Positions 43,577-54,359 of a stretch of DNA of 64,000 bases are shown piece by piece. The notes under the pieces are model-generated. The model searched no databases. It was not told the origin of the DNA and saw nothing but the letters and a program-made list of their open reading frames with translations. This DNA is from Chelydra serpentina (lineage: Eukaryota; Chordata; Testudines; Chelydridae). Both the position numbers and the translations under genes were made by a program. Numbering within the stretch: position 1 is the stretch's first letter; each line of letters opens with the position of its first letter. The DNA is taken from positions 297,501 through 361,500 of the forward strand of contig JBAIAC010000225.1 of NCBI GenBank assembly GCA_037349315.1, given 5' to 3'.

Positions 43577-43648
43577 AGGGGACACTTGGATTTGAACCAA
43601 GAACCACCTGACCTGCAGTCAAACACTCTACCACTGAGCTATACCCCC
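43577..43648 (-). tRNA. tRNA-Cys (GCA)
   Basis: On the minus strand: acceptor GGGGGTA/TGTCCCC with one G-T pair, A box TAGCTCAGTGGTAGAG, anticodon loop CTGCAGG and T-arm CTTGG/TTCAAAT/CCAAG. The 3' stem of the anticodon arm is TCAGG, one mismatch. No TTTT follows closely. About 150 bp of 3' flank is shared with the Cys copies at 8977 and 24582. Confidence 0.88.
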
Positions 43649-45335
43649 AGATTGTGTGTAGCTAATTAAACATTATATAGACGTGTAAACAGAACAGCTT
43701 GCTCACCTACTGACATAGCTTCTCCCACTGACATAGCTCCCGCCTCTCGGGGAGGTGGATTCACTACACGGACGGGACAGCTCTCTCCCATCCGCTTAGA
43801 GCAGCTTCAGTAGTTATGAATAAGTAGGAAATAACCTGCTGAATGGACAGTAACCAATGCATCGAATATGGCTGTGTCTGTATTCAATAGGGGTAACTGG
43901 CCAGTGAACAGACTGTTTTGAATAACATGTACCTCAGTTTGGATGCAGCGTCACTGACCCCGGATTGGGACTGGTCCTAACAGGGAATTTGTTTTCACAA
44001 TTGGACACATTGCCACTTCCCTATTGTTATATTATACTCTGAGGGAAATGCCCATTAGATGTTTATTACTAATAAGTTTAGGCAACGTTCTCTCTCTTTG
44101 TTTTTGAATGTTCTCTCGTGAATTGTTATGGCAGTTTCTATGTAACTCTGCTAAGCAGGACAAATAATTTCTTTACAAAATTGTTTTTTCCTTGTCTTCA
44201 TATCGTCTCCTGAAATTAGTTGATTCATTTTTACTTGGTTGAAAGGTTTAGCCGCGCCTGCACATTGTCACTGCTGTGCTGTTCCTTCAGTAGCCAGGCC
44301 CTTAATACCAGGACTTAGAGTTTCAGAGACAGTTTCTGCTGCCCAGGGGTCAAAATAGTTAAGTCCCCTCCCCCCAAACGGGTGTGCAGAGACGTCCCAG
44401 CAGCGCTAAGGTGGCTCCCTGCCCACTCTGCCTCCCTCCCTCCATGCCGCGCCGCTCCCAGAAGTGGCCGGCATGTCCCTGCATCCTCTGGGGGTGCGTC
44501 TCCACACGCTGCTCCCATCCCTAGCGCCAACTCTGCAGCTCCCATTGGCTGGGAACTGCAGCCAATGGGAGCTGTGTGGGCAGAGCCTGCAGGCAGTGGA
44601 GCATGGAGACTCCCTGCCCCCCCCCCGACCTAAGAATCGCTGCCGAAGGGGTTTGTGCACCGGTCGCTTTGGGAGCCGCGCAGCTCAAGATAAGTGCCAC
44701 CTCCCAACCCCTTCCTGCACCCCAACCCCCTGCCCTCGCCCAGAGCCCCCATACCACACCCAAACTCCTGCCCAGAGCCCCATTACTGATAGTATAGGAG
44801 GAGGGTAAAGAAGAAAAAAGAACAATGGGGGGAGATGGGAGAGAATGTTCTTTTTCTCGGATGTGTCCCAAGGGGGGGCCCTGAAAATTAAGCCACGCAC
44901 AGGGCCCCACTAACTCGAAATCCTCCTGCTTAGTGGGGACACACACAATCGACAGTATAAAATCTCTTTCTATAGAAGCTCGACTTCTATAAATTCGACA
45001 TAATTTCATAACATAGACATACCCTGAGTGTAGAAGGATCCCTGAGGGTGTTTATTTGCGAGCTGAGGTTCCATTTCTGACATTTACCTTCTTTCCTGGT
45101 TTATTATATCTCCAGCGAGCAAACCGGAGCTGTTCCAAGGCTGGTTAGATGCTGCTTTCTAGACCAGAGAGCTGGGGTTGGCTGAGAACGCTGTCGCCAT
45201 CAGCTGGTCAGAGAAACCAGGGAGGGAGGGTGGAATTTAGGAGTCTCCCACCATGGGCAGGTGCTGCTGGACTCATCTAGTGGGGGAGAGTCTGAAAAAG
45301 CTTCTCAGCTCCCAGAGGGGGGCAGACAAGCCGGT
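43649..45335. other. Spacer with hairpin repeat, no gene seen
   Basis: The stretch is AT-rich to about 44330, then GC-rich. A 15-bp-arm hairpin with CCAAT/ATTGG in its arms is at 44536-44574. I see no tRNA or exon. Confidence 0.45.
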
Positions 45336-46388
45336 GCCTTAATGGAGAGAAAATATTGGGTATTAAAGGGCTCTTTAATCTAGCAGAGAAATGCATAACG
45401 AGATCCAATGGCTGGAAGGTAAAAAGAGACAAATTACAAATCAGGGAGGATTATTCAACAGCGAGGATTATTCACCACAGGAACAAGGTACCAAGGGAAG
45501 TGGTGGATTCTCCATCTCTTGATGTCATTTAATGAAGACTAGATGCCTTTCTGGAATGTGTTTGCCCCAAAAGTAGCTCTTGTGGTACACAGGAGGCCTG
45601 TGAGATGCAGGGGGTCAGATTAGATGCTCTAATGGTCTCTTCTGACCATAAAGTCTACTAATTTCTGAAAAAGTGAGTGTAGCATTGGGAGCAGCCTCTG
45701 ATGTTTTACTGTCTAGCCGGCTTGCTTCCTAGAATGGACACTCATTGAGTGGGGTGATCCCCAGGGAGTAGCTCAAACCTCCCAAGTGTCTGGCCAGCGG
45801 CAGGACATTAGCATTGCAGGGGAGGGGTGTGGCAGTGACATCACAAAGGCCTTTTGCAGGACCTCGGCCTATTGGTCAAAGGTGGTGGGGAGGCGGTGAC
45901 CTCACAGAGAGATGCTGACATCAGCCAGGCCAGGCCAGGGGCGCAGGGCCAGGGAAACCTCGGAGACCCCCGTGGCTTTGCTTCAGCAAGTCTCCTTGTC
46001 GGGTCTCTCTCGGAGGACTGAGAGAGTATTAGGGTTCACAGATGTGAGCGCCAGGAGGAACCTCTTTGGAGTTTTCTCCTTTGCTTTTACGGACTTACCT
46101 AGAAAACAGACGTCCCTGGTTAGCAGGTAAGAGCCTCCGAGAGGTTTGGGACCTGTTCAGTCTGATCCATCTGGTGCCAGCTGAATTCTAGGCATGGAAA
46201 ACAGTCACTTCAGATGGCAGAATTTTATTTCCCACTTGGGATTTTGTCCCTCAGAATCACTGGGGACATTAGGGTTTGTCCTTTTTGTTTGACCTTTTCC
46301 TCCATCCCTCCCTCCTTTCTCTTCATCTCTTACTTCTTTTGTCATTTCCCCTGTTCCCCTCCCACCACCAGGTGGGAGGTGTAGGTGT
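45336..46388 (+). repeat. Segmental duplication, copy 2 (CR1 tail + 0.7 kb)
   Basis: This is the direct partner of 5664-6718. The CR1 tail occupies 45336-45665. Differences are scattered substitutions and one- to three-base indels. Confidence 0.87.
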
Positions 46389-46615
46389 GGGGGGGGGGGT
46401 GAGAGTGGCCCTGTGGGTGTGAGCTCTGGGAACGGGGCCTCTAGGAATCCCTATTTCCAGTTGCATTAACCAGTCATAAAGGAGAAGGAAAAGTTAATGC
46501 CTTCGAAAAGTCTGTGTGTGTGTGAGCTGGATGGGAGGGTGTCTCAAAACCACACTGCTCCAGTCTCTTTTCTCTGATTTCCTCTAGAAAATCTGAAGCC
46601 AGGAGCAAAATCAGC

Positions 46616-46688
46616 TGCTCTCTCTGAGGCTTGAACTCAGGACCTTCACATTATGAAACTGACGCTCTGCCGACTGCGCTAAGAAGAC
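46616..46688 (-). tRNA. Elongator tRNA-Met (CAT)
   Basis: The minus-strand sequence matches elongator tRNA-Met: CTTAGCGCAGT A box, anticodon loop TTCATAA and T-arm CTGAG/TTCAAGC/CTCAG. The acceptor GTCTTCT/AGAGAGC has one mismatch, and the anticodon stem has one G-G opposition (TCAGT/TGTGA). TTTT lies about 10 bases downstream. It is plausibly expressed. Confidence 0.85.
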
Positions 46689-47664
46689 TTGTAAAGGCCT
46701 CATGCTCAGTGCGTCTAGGACCCTCCTCCAGCAGTGACTGGGGCAGGGATGGAGCCTGGGCTGTGCTGGGAGGAGCCGGGAGATCTGGTGCCCACAGACC
46801 TGTCCTGGCAGCTTTCTCAGCAGCAAATAAATCGATTCTCCCTGCCCGGGAACAACCCACCCAGAGCTAACGGCAGCACAGGGGGGCGGCGGGAGGGGAG
46901 TTCCCAAGCTTTGCACCAACCTCCCCAGTTTAGAACTTACTCCCATTACCCTGGTACGGCATTTTCCACGGGAATGAGGCAAAGCAAGTGGGGAAGCTAC
47001 ATGGGGAATAGACACCAGGGCTCCGGGTAAGGGCTGAACTCAGCACCCCAGCCAGAGTCTCCTTTGCACCAACCAGGGGCACCACGGCAGGTGCGTCTTA
47101 GCCCCAGCAGGGCAGTCGGCAGCTCTCAGTCTCTGGGGGTCACCCCTTTGCCTGGGCATTGACAGGCTGCTGGTTCACACCTCGCTCCAGATGGGGCTTT
47201 TCAGCGACGAGACTCCAGGACATTTTAACCGGAAGAAAATCTCTATTCTGGTTTAGCCCCATTTGACTCCTTCCGCCCGTCTACTCCCTCCCCCCACCGG
47301 TCTCTTTCCTTCCCCATTGGGGCTGTGCCGAGAGGAGCCCCAGTCAGTCTCTGTCACAGAGTCTGTATCACTGACCTCTCTCCTCTCTGAACACTGACTG
47401 CCCATCCTTTTCCTGGCCTCTCAGTCTATGCAGATGGGACCTTTCCCTCCCGTACCTTCTCCTTCCTCGTCCACCATCGTCCCAAGCAGCACAGCGGGTG
47501 GGAATCTCAAAAGTATCCAGGTGACTTTAGGAGCAGAAACCCCCACAGACCTTCCCTGCAATCGGCACTTGCCCCTCACTGAGCAGGACTGAAACTCCTG
47601 CAGGGAGACTGCTGGGGAGCCTCCCCTCTGGGTGTGAGCAAAGCAGCCGGGTGAAAAGAGAATT

Positions 47665-47736
47665 TGGAGATGGTGGGGATTGAACCCAGGGCCTCATACA
47701 TGCAAAGCATGCGCTCTACCACTGAGCTACATCCCC
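47665..47736 (-). tRNA. tRNA-Ala (TGC)
   Basis: On the minus strand: acceptor GGGGATG/CATCTCC fully paired with one G-T, A box TAGCTCAGTGGTAGAGCGC, anticodon arm CATGC/TTTGCAT/GTATG and T-loop TTCAATC in a stem with one mismatch. TTTT lies about 11 bases downstream. It is a close match to vertebrate tRNA-Ala(TGC) and likely functional. Confidence 0.93.
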
Positions 47737-48012
47737 AGAGGGGCTGTGTTTGCTCTGGGTTACACTCAGAGCCCTCCTGTCTCCAGAGCATCCAGTGGCC
47801 TCACAGCAGCATGGGGGACACAGTCCCTGCTCTGAGGCCGATCCTGCTGTCCTGGAGGCTGCTGGTTCTTTGGGGTCACTTTGCAGCAGGGCCAGATTCT
47901 ATGTGTGGGGAGAGAGAGTCGTGCCCTGGACTCAGGGTGCAGAGATACACTCAGCCTCTCACCTACATTGGGGGGGGGGGCTGCCACCCCCTGCTGGAAG
48001 GTGGGGCTCGGG

Positions 48013-48082
48013 CAGGGGGGATAGCTCAGTGGTTTGAGCATAGATCTGCTAAACCCAGGGTTGTGAGTTCAATCCTTGAGGA
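48013..48082 (+). mobile_element. SINE head, truncated
   Basis: Only the tRNA-like head is present (GATAGCTCAGTGGTTTGAGC, GTTGTGAGTTCAATCCTTGA). The body and CR1-like tail are missing, replaced by the inverted repeat at 48085. Confidence 0.85.
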
Positions 48083-48880
48083 CCCCAAAGAGGATCTGTG
48101 GAGGTTTCTGCTCCTAAGTCATGTGGGTACTTTTAAGATTCCCACCCGCTGTGCTGCTTGGGATGAGGAAGGAGAAGGTACGGGAGGGGAAGGTCCCATC
48201 TGCACAGACTGAGAGGCCAGGAAATGGAGGGGCAGTCAGTGCTCAAAGAGGAGAGAGGTCAGTGATTTACACCCCCCGGGGGACACTGTCTTTTCGAGGT
48301 GAGGGCAGCTGGCTTGGGATGAGCTGAGGATGGATAGAAAAAGGCTGGAGTCAATGACAGATGAGACCGTACAGGGGAAGGGAAATGGCAGCTCCACAGA
48401 AGGTCCTGGCTGCTCAGATGCCCCAGTTATAGTCCCCTGGCCTGTCCTAGAGAGAGAAAAGACAAAGAGGCACCCAGCCCCCCTACAGTGATCCCATGGA
48501 CAAGAATCTGGCTGGGAGTGGGGTGAAGGTTCCCTCTGGACAAAGGGAGCTGAAATCCCTCAGCGTCCTGGCATTTAAGTGATGCATCAAACCCTGCCCG
48601 GGTGGGGGCTGAGGTTCATCAGCAGAAGGTTGGGCAGTAGGTCAACCCATCGGGCTGCCTCCTAGGCCAGGCTGCAGCCCAGCTTCAGGACTCAGAGGAA
48701 ATGGAGCTCGCACCCCTACCTACAGGACTCCAGGCACGACCAGCCTTCTGGATCCATCGTCCCCCCTGGCGCTCAAGTCACAACAGCGAGCAGGCAAAAG
48801 ACAGGCTCCCACGTCACTGGAGAGAGCAAGACGAAGCCTTGGAACACCCAGGAGTGTTAGGTGGCAAAAGAGCTGCCCCA

Positions 48881-48952
48881 AGGTCCCACCGAGACTTGAA
48901 CTCGGATTGCAGGGTTCAAAGCCCTGAATGTTGGCCCTTACACCATGGGACC
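48881..48952 (-). tRNA. tRNA-Gln (TTG)
   Basis: On the minus strand all stems are perfect: GGTCCCA/TGGGACC, CAGGG/CTTTGAA/CCCTG and CCGAG/TTCAAGT/CTCGG. The D-arm GTGTAAGGGCCAAC departs from the usual GTGTAATGGTTAGC. TTTT occurs about 15 bases downstream. It pairs with the Lys tRNA at 49250, as in the copies at 19.3-19.7 and 61.2-61.7 kb. Confidence 0.88.
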
Positions 48953-49249
48953 AAGGATGGTAATCTTGAGTTCGTCTGATTTCCGGTGTACAAGAGCCCG
49001 GGTGGACAATTTTTTGCCTCCCTTGCTCAAGGCTTCTATGGCTTCTCTGGCCAGCCCTGTATTTGCTCAACAAGTCGGCACACAGCAGTTTCCTGTAGAC
49101 CCAGAAGCCTTTCTTCCTCCAGACTGTGAGGCCAGTGGGCATGGGAGAAAGTTGCCCCTTCAGTCCCAGGCAGAAAATGGCCCTTCCTAGGAAAGCCCAG
49201 GTCCTGAAAAGAAAAGGAAATTGATGATAGTAGGTACTGATCCTCCTTA

Positions 49250-49322
49250 CACCTGACCAGGGACATGAACCCTGGACCCTCAGATTAAAAGTCTGATGCT
49301 CTACCCACTGAGCTAGCCAGGC
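49250..49322 (-). tRNA. tRNA-Lys (TTT)
   Basis: On the minus strand: acceptor GCCTGGC/GTCAGGT with wobble pairs, A box TAGCTCAGTGGGTAGAGC and anticodon arm TCAGA/CTTTTAA/TCTGA perfect. The T-arm CAGGG/TTCATGT/CCCTG is perfect in the stem, with one loop change. No TTTT within 25 bases. It is plausibly functional. Confidence 0.88.
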
Positions 49323-49399
49323 TCACATAAAGAAAGTGCAAGTTTGGTGCAGAAGAGAAACTAGTCAAGAAAAAGAGGGCAGGAAACAATACAGAAAAT

Positions 49400-50580
49400 T
49401 TGCTACTCTGGCTCCCTTAGCAGCCCTAGCCCCAGCCTGTTCCTCCATCTGGCGCCCAGAGGCCTTCTTCTTTTTCTAGTTAAATCTCAGATCCAGGAGA
49501 AAACACCGTTCGACAAAGAAAAACAAAATCACAGACAGAAATGCCATTGGGAATATAAATAAAGGCCAATGCAATCCCCATCCCAGTCTGGTATCCAGAG
49601 CTGGATTAGTTTTTGTGGGCCTGGCGCGAAACATATTTCTGCCCCCCCCCTGTGGAATGAAGGGGCCAGGGGCAAGAGCACGGTGGGGCATGAACAGGGC
49701 GGGAAGGATTGGTCCCCAGCTGGAGCGAGGCAGGGGTCAGGGGCCAGATGAGCACAGTGGGACATGGGGGGAGGATTAGTCCCTGCTGACTGGAGCAAGG
49801 CAGGGGCCGGGTCAATAGCACAGTGGGGCGGGAGCTAGGGTTGGTCCCTGGAGCAAGGGAGGGGCTGGGGGTAAACTGCAAGCGCAGAAGGGCTGGGAAG
49901 TGGTAAACAGGATTCCCCCTCCCCACCCCTGCCCACATAGAGCGGGTACCTACCTTCTCCCTGGTTCTAGCCCATTCTCTGCGTCTCTCTCTGCACTGAG
50001 CTGAGGGTGGGGGTGCACTGAGAACAGGGCTGGGGGTGCAGGGTCTGGAAGGGAGTTAGGGGGCAGGAGCAGGCTGGGGGTTGGGGTGCAGGGTCTGGCC
50101 AGGAGCCAGGGTGAGGGAGGGGGCTCAGGGTTGGGGCAGGGGGTTGGGGTGTGGAGCGCTTACCTGACAGCAGCTCCCATTTGGTGCAAGGGGGGCAGGT
50201 TGGGATGTGGGGTGTGTGTGCAGGAGCTCCTGTCTGGTGGGGTGGGGTGTGCATGAGTCAGAACATGGGGTGTGGGGGGCTGGTTATGTGTGGGGGTGCA
50301 GGAGTCAGGACTGGGAGATGAGGAGTGTGAGGGAGTGTAGGAGTCAGGGCATGGGGCTGGGAATGTGATAGCTACCCACAATGCACTGCTCTTTGGGGCG
50401 ACGCAAGAGTTGCTAGAGTGGATGCGCTCTGGTGACACAAGAAGCAGAGTGTTTAATTAAAACACTTCAACTAAAGCAGCATAACTCTGTAGTGTGGACA
50501 CAGCCTGAGAGTGAGACAAGACCCAGCTCCCCTTGACACCAAGGATGCTCAGGGACTGAAACTAAAGAACCACAAGTTCC
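49400..50580. other. Spacer with G-rich irregular repeats, no gene seen
   Basis: 49.6-50.35 kb is G-rich with irregular GGGGTGCAGGGTCTGG-type repeats. 50.36-50.51 kb is repeated at 63.85-64.0 kb (ATAGCTACCCACAATGCACT). I recognise no gene. Confidence 0.5.
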
Positions 50581-50582
50581 TC

Positions 50583-50664
50583 CGTAGTTGACGGGATTCA
50601 AACCTGTGCAGGGAAACCCCAATGGATTTCTAGCCCATCGCCTTCACCACTCGGCCACAACTAC
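50583..50664 (-). tRNA. tRNA-Ser (AGA)
   Basis: This 82-nt minus-strand sequence has a long variable arm. The acceptor GTAGTTG/CAACTAC is perfect, the A box is TGGCCGAGTGGTGAAGGC, and the anticodon loop CTAGAAA lies in a nearly perfect stem (TGGGC/TCCAT has one mismatch and wobble). The T-loop is TTTGAAT. It matches vertebrate tRNA-Ser(AGA) throughout. No TTTT close downstream. Confidence 0.9.
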
Positions 50665-51126
50665 TTGCCTTGTGGAGTTTTCTCACTACACTCTAGTTCT
50701 GTTCTCACTGAGTGATCGTTTCCTCAGACCAGCTTCCACAACACACTCACTGCCGTGCCATTGTGTAAGTGTGTCCATGGCTGAACAGCAAGAATTCCTG
50801 CTCATTTCCCTGCTGGCTGGAGAATGATGACAGTGTGTTTGTGGTTAATGATGTTGCTGTAGATGGTTTATTCCCTGCCTAGACAATTCAGACAGTCCCT
50901 TTCCCCATCCTATCCCCAGCACATCAGTGATGCCGATAGCAGGGGCAGGTTTTCTTTGGAGCACTGAGATTTTTGGGGGGAGTTGGTGGCTCCTTTCTTT
51001 CCTCACCCTGGAGTAAACTCAGCTTTTTATTCCATCTTTGATGATTCATGGAATAACAACAGCAGCATGAAGAACGAGGAGATGGAATATCTCACTGCCG
51101 GGGGAAAGGTGGCCACGTCCCTTCTA

Positions 51127-51245
51127 GGGTGACCAGATGTCCCGATTTTATAGGGACAGTCCCGATTTTTGGGTCTTTTTGTTATATAGGCTCCTATTAC
51201 CCCCCACCCCCGTCCTGATTTCTCACATTTGCTGTCTGGTCACCC
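51127..51245. mobile_element. MITE (GGGTGACCAGA termini)
   Basis: A complete 119-bp copy with TA at both flanks (51125-51126, 51246-51247). It is the best-preserved member of the family in this window. Confidence 0.88.
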
Positions 51246-51835
51246 TACTCCCCTCTGTCTGACCATTGTCACTGCAGGAGAGAAGGTTTGTAAGGAATCG
51301 AATGCCCTGGCTCCGACAAGAGACACAGGAAGATTTTGCTGTCCATGTATCCGTGCAAAGGAACTTGTGTCTCTGTGTGAAAACGAGGAGGGAATTGAAA
51401 CACTCACACGGTGGTGCCAAAGGCAGCAGGGAACCCCATAGGATGAGAATAGGAGATGTTCTCACGCAGCATGTTTCTTACTTTGCCCATCTGTCAGTTT
51501 GATTATAATCGATGGAAATATGTTGCCATTGGTTTGTGTGTTTACACAGAGATTGACATTAACCAACTAATACGTCCTTCTTCCCAGCCTGCCTAGTCTG
51601 CGGTGGGTGAGTTTAGAGGGACACGTTCGCTCTCCCCAGTCCCCGTGCCAGGCCTGTGCTCTCCATGCTGCCCACTTCCCACACTGCTGGGATCCTTCCC
51701 TGATCTCCCCCCAGACCTCTGCCCCCCACCCCCACTTCTGGGAGCCCCTCCCAGTACTGTCCATCTCCCCTGCTGGCAGGATCCTGCCACCTTCCTTTCA
51801 TTTCCTGCCTCCCCCTGAGCAAAAGCTCAGCACTA

Positions 51836-51907
51836 TTCCCACCCTGGGAATTGAGCCTAGGCCACTAGGGTGAAAACCAGGACTCCTGCCCACTAGACCA
51901 CATGGGA
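51836..51907 (-). tRNA. tRNA-Glu (TTC), anticodon stem weakened
   Basis: On the minus strand it matches tRNA-Glu: TCCCATG/GGTGGGA acceptor, A box TGGTCTAGTGG and anticodon loop TTTTCAC. The anticodon stem CCTGG/CCTAG has two mismatches. The T-stem (CTAGG/CCCAG) has one, and its loop starts CTC instead of TTC. TTTT lies about 15 bases downstream. It is intermediate in preservation. Confidence 0.8.
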
Positions 51908-52446
51908 CTGGGATCGCTCTGGGGGTCTAAGAGCCGCTCCTAAGAGCAGCAGCGCTGCCCAGCGGGGCCAGCACCCAGCGCTGGATTAACCCTTCCCGTG
52001 CTGAGCTTCTCTCTCTCCATTCCCAGCACCTGTGATCAGGAACCAGAGATCGGGGCTCCCAGGTTCTCCACAACCCAGGACTGAGATTGGGACCCCCCCC
52101 CCATTGTGCGAGGTGCTGTACAAACTCTGGCCAACACCGGGACCCCCAGGGGGGTCCCCTCAATGTCCCAGAGCCTTTGCTGCCCAAGTTCTCCTGCGGC
52201 CCCGGGATCCACCCCTCCCCCTCCTGTAAAACACCCACCTTTCCCCACAGCCCTTCTTTCCCTGCCCCCGCACTTTGCTGGCTCACCCTGGGCCCAGCTC
52301 CTCCCCCTCCCCCAGGTGAAGCACAGATGGAGGCAACATCGGCCCCTGGAGACAGCCCCAGTGAGCGCTGCAGCCCCCCCGGGGGGATTTGCAGACACAG
52401 GAAGGGAGCACCTGGGAGTGGTGGGGGCTGGGAAGGAGGGAGGAGC

Positions 52447-53292
52447 CGGAGCAGCTCCTGGGGGCGGGGCTCTGGCACAGCCCGGGGGCGGGGCAGCTCC
52501 TGGGGGCGGGGCTCTGGCACAGCTCGGGGGCAGGGCAGCTCCTGGGGGCGGGGCTCTGGCACAGAGCGGGGACGAGGGCAGCTCCTGGGGGCGGGGCTCT
52601 GGCACAGCCCGGGGGCGGGGCAGCTCCTGGGGGCGGGGCTCTGGCTCCATTGTGAGCCGGGGGCGGGGCAGCTCCTGGGGGCGCGGCTCTGGCATAGCCC
52701 GGGGGCAGGGCAGCTCCTGGGGGCGGGGCTCTGGCACAACCCGGGGGCGGGGCAGCTCCTGGGGGCGGGGCTCTGGCACAGCCCGGGGGCGGGGCAGCTC
52801 CTGGGGTCGGGGCTCTGGCTCCATTGTGAGCCGGGGGCGGGGCAGCTCCAGGGGGCGGGGCTCTGGCACAGCCCGGGGGCGGGGCAGCTCCTGGGGGCGG
52901 GGCTCTGGCACAGCCCGGGGGCGGGGCAGCTCCTGGGGTCGGGGCTCTGGCTCCATTGTGAGCCGGGGGCGGGGCAGCTCCAGGGGGCGGGGCTCTGGCA
53001 CAGCCCGGGGGCGGGGCAGCTCCTGGGGGCGGGGCTCTGGCTCCATTGTGAGCAGGGGGCGGGGCAGCTCCTGGGGGCGGGGCTCTGGCACAGCCCGGGG
53101 GCGGGGCAGCTCCTGGGGTCGGGGCTCTGGCTCCATTGTGAGCCGGGGGCGGGGCAGCTCCAGGGGGCGGGGCTCTGGCACAGCCCGGGGGCGGGGCAGC
53201 TCCTGGGGGCGGGGCTCTGGCTCCATTGTGAGCAGGGGGCGGGGCAGCTCCTGGGGGCGGGGCTCTGGCTCCATTGGGAGCCGGGGGCGGGG
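52447..53292 (+). repeat. 42-bp GC-box minisatellite (~20 units)
   Basis: The unit has CCCGGGGGCGGGGCAGCTCC and TGGGGGCGGGGCTCTGGCA. Variant units contain CTCCATTGTGAGC. Each unit carries two GGGGCGGGGC-type Sp1 boxes. Long open frames on both strands (400-700 codons) follow from 42 being a multiple of 3. Confidence 0.93.
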
Positions 53293-53507
53293 CTTAGCAG
53301 CGGCTCCCTGGGGGAGTCCCGTGTTTGCCGGCAGTGCTGGTGGCAGTTGTCCAGGAGGGACAGAGCCTGGGGCCGGGGGGTTCCCCTGTGTGGGGCCGGG
53401 GGCGGCGGGGGGACGAGCCGGAGCTGCGGGCGGGGGAAGGTCAGTGGGACACGTGGGGGGTGGAGCGTCCCCTGGGAGCCAGGAAAGTCCGGGGGGGAGA
53501 AGAAAGT

Positions 53508-53682
53508 GTCAGTGTGTGTATGTGTGTCAGTGTGTGTGTGTTACTGAGTGTGTGTGTTACTGTGTGTGTGTGTCAGTGTGTGTGTGTGTGTGTGTGTGTG
53601 TTACTGTGTGTGTGTGTGTCAGTGTGTGTGTGTTACTGTGTGTGTGTGTTACTGTGTGTGTGTCTGTGTGTGTGTGTGGCGC
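53508..53682. repeat. Compound (TG)n microsatellite
   Basis: TG runs interrupted regularly by TCAGTG and TACTGTG. Confidence 0.95.
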
Positions 53683-54129
53683 TGTTTTCATCCTTGTGCC
53701 ACGTCCCTCTCACACACTGATCACAATTCTCTCTCCGCTTCTTCCCCTTTGCTCTCCCCTCACCACATGTGGCTACAGAAATCCCACAATGACGGACTCT
53801 CCCGTCTCTTCTTTTGCCCTATTTTCTCCATCAGTCTCCAACGGCCATTTAAATTCTCCCCAGATTTGGGATGTTTCCCCCCCTCCAGCTTATCTGCAAC
53901 CCTTTGTCCTTGTTCGGGAGGGAAATTGCTGCCCCGAGTCACTCCCCGAAGGGGGTCGGGGTTGGGGGGGGCTGTTTGGGGAGCCCCGAGACGCGGCTGC
54001 CTCAGGGGTGGCGATGGGGCGGCTGTTCTCTGCCAGCAACAGAGCTTGGCCGGGGCCCAGGAGGGAACAGGGGGAGCCGGTGTCCCCTATGGAGCCTGCC
54101 CAGCACCTTTGCTTCTGCTCCTTTCTAGC

Positions 54130-54350
54130 GTTTCCTTCACAGACTGTATTACTGGGGAGGCTGGAAAATGTCTCTGGGCTGAGCCCCGGCAGGAGGGGCC
54201 AGGTCCCCACTGGAGTAAAGAGATGACGCGTTTCCCCAGCATGGCAGAATGTCGGGTGTGTGTCTGCAGGGAAAGGGCCTGGAGGGATCGTGACGTGAAA
54301 TTAACTAAACCCTGTTCTGCAACCCCCACAACTTTCTGCTCTCGCCCGCC
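54130..54350 (+). repeat. Third copy of the KRAB 5' region, truncated
   Basis: GGCAGGAGGGGCCAGGTCCC, TTTCCCCAGCATGGCAGA and TGTCTGCAGGG match 33880-34050 (and 26380-26560 in reverse). The KRAB first exon is absent because the satellite array begins at about 54360. Confidence 0.75.
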
Positions 54351-54359
54351 CCCAAAGAA

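Larger units (their letters stand above)
47340..48295. repeat. ~210-bp inverted repeat flanking tRNA-Ala
   Basis: About 47340-47555 is the reverse complement of about 48085-48295 (shared TTCCCACCCGCTGTGCTGCT and GGTCCCATCTGCA, among others). The spacer contains the tRNA-Ala and a SINE head. Confidence 0.82.
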
